Shown in pieces: positions 5,520-6,916 of a stretch of 6,916 nucleotides of DNA (position 1 is the first letter of the stretch; each line of letters begins with the position of its first letter). Location: positions 1-6,916 of the forward strand of contig JAITKC010000032.1 of assembly GCA_031278665.1 (NCBI GenBank), written 5' to 3'. The notes below the pieces were generated by a model. It was not told the DNA's origin. It did no database searches and saw only the letters and a list, made by a program, of their open reading frames with translations. The stretch is from Bifidobacteriaceae bacterium. Lineage in GTDB: Bacteria > Actinomycetota > Actinomycetes > Actinomycetales > WQXJ01. The position numbers were made by a program, and so were the translations under genes.

Positions 5520-6236
5520 ATGCCCAAACCACCGGTGCCGTTCGGCTACAAAGCCGTGATCGCCGTGTTGGCGCCGCTGGCCTGTCTGCTGACCAAACGG
5601 ACCTGGCGGGGACGGGAGAACTTCCCGCGCCAGGGCGGTTTCATCGTGGCGGCCAACCACATCTCGTCTTTCGATTTCCTGCCCCTGGTGCATTTCCTGA
5701 CCTGGCTGGCCCGCCCGCCGCAAGTGCTGGCCAAACAATCGCTTTTCGAGGCCCCGGTGGTCGGCGCGGCGATGCGGGCGATGGGCATGATCCCGGTCTC
5801 TCGCGGCACCGCCGCCGCCGCCCGGTCGCTCGACGGCGCCGCCAAAGCGCTGGCCGAAGGCGGCCTGGTGCTGATCTACCCGGAGGGCACGGTCACCCGC
5901 GACCCGGACGGCTGGCCGATGCGCGGGCGGCCGGGAGCGGTCAAACTGGCGCTGCAGACCGGCGCGCCGCTGATCCCGGTGGCCCAGTGGGGCGCCCAGC
6001 GCCTGTTGCCGCGCGGGCGCAAAATCCCCAGGCTGTTCCCGCGCACCAGGGTCAGCCTCGTCGCCGGCCCCGCCCTGGACCTGGCCGACCTGATGGAATG
6101 GGAGGACCGCGACGCCGCCGCCCGCGTCGGCGCCAGCCGACTGATGGCGGCGCTGTCGCAAATGGTCGGCGAACTGAGAGGCGCCAAGGCGCCGGCCGAA
6201 CCGTATAACCAGTTCGCCAAAGAGGGGCCCAAATGA
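5520..6236 (+). CDS. plsC: 1-acyl-sn-glycerol-3-phosphate acyltransferase
   Basis: PlsC-type acyltransferase, 238 residues, converting lysophosphatidic acid to phosphatidic acid at the inner face of the membrane. Motif I is H(X)4D, His47 and Asp52 in ANHISSFDFLPL; motif II is IPVSRG (91-96); motif III is IYPEGT (119-124); motif IV is APLIPVAQWGAQ (149-160). A hydrophobic N-terminal stretch (about 10-24, AVIAVLAPLACLLTK) may be a membrane anchor. The short motif GWPMRGRPGA (131-140) is typical of the actinobacterial version. The C-terminus after about 220 is polar and not conserved as far as I can tell. ATG 5520 is chosen for the family N-terminus and the leaderless promoter geometry. The gene overlaps gpsA by 4 bp, fitting coupled use of glycerol 3-phosphate. 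The exact acyl acceptor cannot be read from sequence. Confidence 0.92.
   Translation: MPKPPVPFGYKAVIAVLAPLACLLTKRTWRGRENFPRQGGFIVAANHISSFDFLPLVHFLTWLARPPQVLAKQSLFEAPVVGAAMRAMGMIPVSRGTAAAARSLDGAAKALAEGGLVLIYPEGTVTRDPDGWPMRGRPGAVKLALQTGAPLIPVAQWGAQRLLPRGRKIPRLFPRTRVSLVAGPALDLADLMEWEDRDAAARVGASRLMAALSQMVGELRGAKAPAEPYNQFAKEGPK
6222..6227 (+). promoter_or_regulatory. Shine-Dalgarno of gpsA inside plsC
   Basis: GAGGGG lies 5 nt before ATG 6233, within the last codons of plsC. It supports the ATGA overlap as the true gpsA start. Confidence 0.6.
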
Positions 6237-6916
6237 CTCGCGTGGCGGTGATCGGCGCCGGCGCCTGGGGCACCGTTTTCGCCCAAATCTGCCAGGACGC
6301 CGGCGGCCAGGTCCGCCTGCTGACCCGCGACGCCGCCCTGGCGGCCGAGTTGCGCCGGGGCGCCAATCCGCGCAATCATCCGGGCGTCGAATTGCCCCGC
6401 CTGGCCGCCGGCGTCGACCCGGCCGCCGCTTTGGACGGCGCCGAGTTGGTGGCGGTGGCGGTGGCGGCCCAGTCGGCCGCGCGAGCGGTCGCCGGTCTGG
6501 CCGGCCACCTCCCGGATGACGCCGTGGTGGCGTCTTTGATCAAAGGCGTCGAACTCGGCAGCGGCCGGCGCATGTCGGAGGCGCTGACCAAGGCGGCCGG
6601 GCTGGCGCCCGAGCGCGTGGCGGTGGTGTCCGGACCCAATCTGGCCGGCGAGTTGATCCGCCGCCAGCCCTCGGCCACGGTGGTGGCGGCGGCCGACCAG
6701 TCGGTCGCCCGCTTCGTCGCCGGCGCCGTGGCCACGCCCTATCTGCGGCCTTATACCAACGCCGACGTCGTCGGCGTGGAAATCTGCGGGGCCATGAAGA
6801 ACATTGTGGCTTTGGCGGCGGGGGCCGCCCAGGGCATGGGTTACGGGATGAACGCGCTGGCCACGTTGATGACCCGGGGTTTGGCCGAAATGACCCGGGT
6901 GGGACTGGCCTTGGGG
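6233..6916 (+). CDS. gpsA: Glycerol-3-phosphate dehydrogenase [NAD(P)+], 3'-truncated by the window
   Basis: GpsA reduces dihydroxyacetone phosphate to sn-glycerol 3-phosphate for phospholipid synthesis in the cytoplasm. The frame runs from ATG 6233 to the last base without a stop, giving 228 residues of an expected 330 or so. The N-terminus MTRVAVIGAGAWGTVFA holds the GxGxWG nucleotide-binding loop (8-13). Further landmarks are SLIKGVE (101-107, Lys104), VVSGPNLAGELIRRQPSATV (131-150), and GVEICGAMKNIVALAAG (181-197), with the catalytic Lys189 followed by Asn190. GPNLA replaces the GPSFA of the E. coli type, which I recall as common in actinobacteria. The last third of the C-terminal domain lies outside the window. 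The start codon overlaps the plsC stop (ATGA, 6233-6236), with GAGGGG 5 nt upstream, so translation is probably coupled to plsC. Confidence 0.95.
   Translation, partial: MTRVAVIGAGAWGTVFAQICQDAGGQVRLLTRDAALAAELRRGANPRNHPGVELPRLAAGVDPAAALDGAELVAVAVAAQSAARAVAGLAGHLPDDAVVASLIKGVELGSGRRMSEALTKAAGLAPERVAVVSGPNLAGELIRRQPSATVVAAADQSVARFVAGAVATPYLRPYTNADVVGVEICGAMKNIVALAAGAAQGMGYGMNALATLMTRGLAEMTRVGLALG

Noticed and set aside
4431..6161. A 576-codon open frame on the minus strand opposite murA and plsC
   Set aside because: It is antisense to two well-supported genes, its composition is Arg/Gly/Ala/Gln-rich with no recognisable motif, and it crosses the murA-plsC gap; GC-rich DNA yields such frames routinely.
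5516..6208. A second plus-strand open frame of 230 codons over plsC
   Set aside because: It is out of frame with the H(X)4D and PEGT motifs and its product is low-complexity Gly/Arg/Ala.

Overview
The window is GC-rich throughout and reads as chromosomal DNA of an actinobacterium. Three things point there: an NdgR/LtbR-type IclR regulator divergent from leuCD, the downstream order leuC-leuD-murA-plsC-gpsA (familiar in actinobacteria), and start codons that sit at leaderless spacing behind TANNNT boxes. I cannot name a genus. I see no mobile element, CRISPR array, tRNA or rRNA; gene content is mostly core metabolism.

Layout. Positions 1-358 (+) hold the 3' end of a gene for a PD-(D/E)XK nuclease-fold protein of unknown role. 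It ends in a 4-bp CTAG shared with the stop codon of a convergent gene, 355-1137 (-), encoding a divergent NAD-dependent epimerase/dehydratase-like protein. Upstream of that on the minus strand is the IclR-family regulator (1213-1953). A 75-bp intergenic region (1954-2028) carries an imperfect 20-bp dyad and the promoters of both the regulator and leuC. On the plus strand follow leuC (2029-3435), leuD (3468-4103), murA (4113-5432), plsC (5520-6236) and gpsA (6233 to the window end, 3'-truncated).

How the genes work together. LeuC and LeuD form isopropylmalate isomerase for leucine synthesis and are the expected target of the divergent regulator. MurA starts peptidoglycan precursor synthesis. 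GpsA makes sn-glycerol 3-phosphate, and PlsC acylates lysophosphatidic acid made from it, so the last three genes supply the cell envelope. The genes are closely packed, but murA and plsC each seem to have their own leaderless promoter, which would let envelope synthesis run when leuCD is repressed. The murA -10 box uses the leuD stop codon. gpsA overlaps plsC by 4 bp and is probably translationally coupled.

Nothing here is convincingly a new system. The points most worth a second look are the overlapping regulatory architecture (dyad, leaderless promoters, stop codon reused as a -10 box) and the epimerase-like protein that has lost most of its glycine-rich nucleotide-binding motif.
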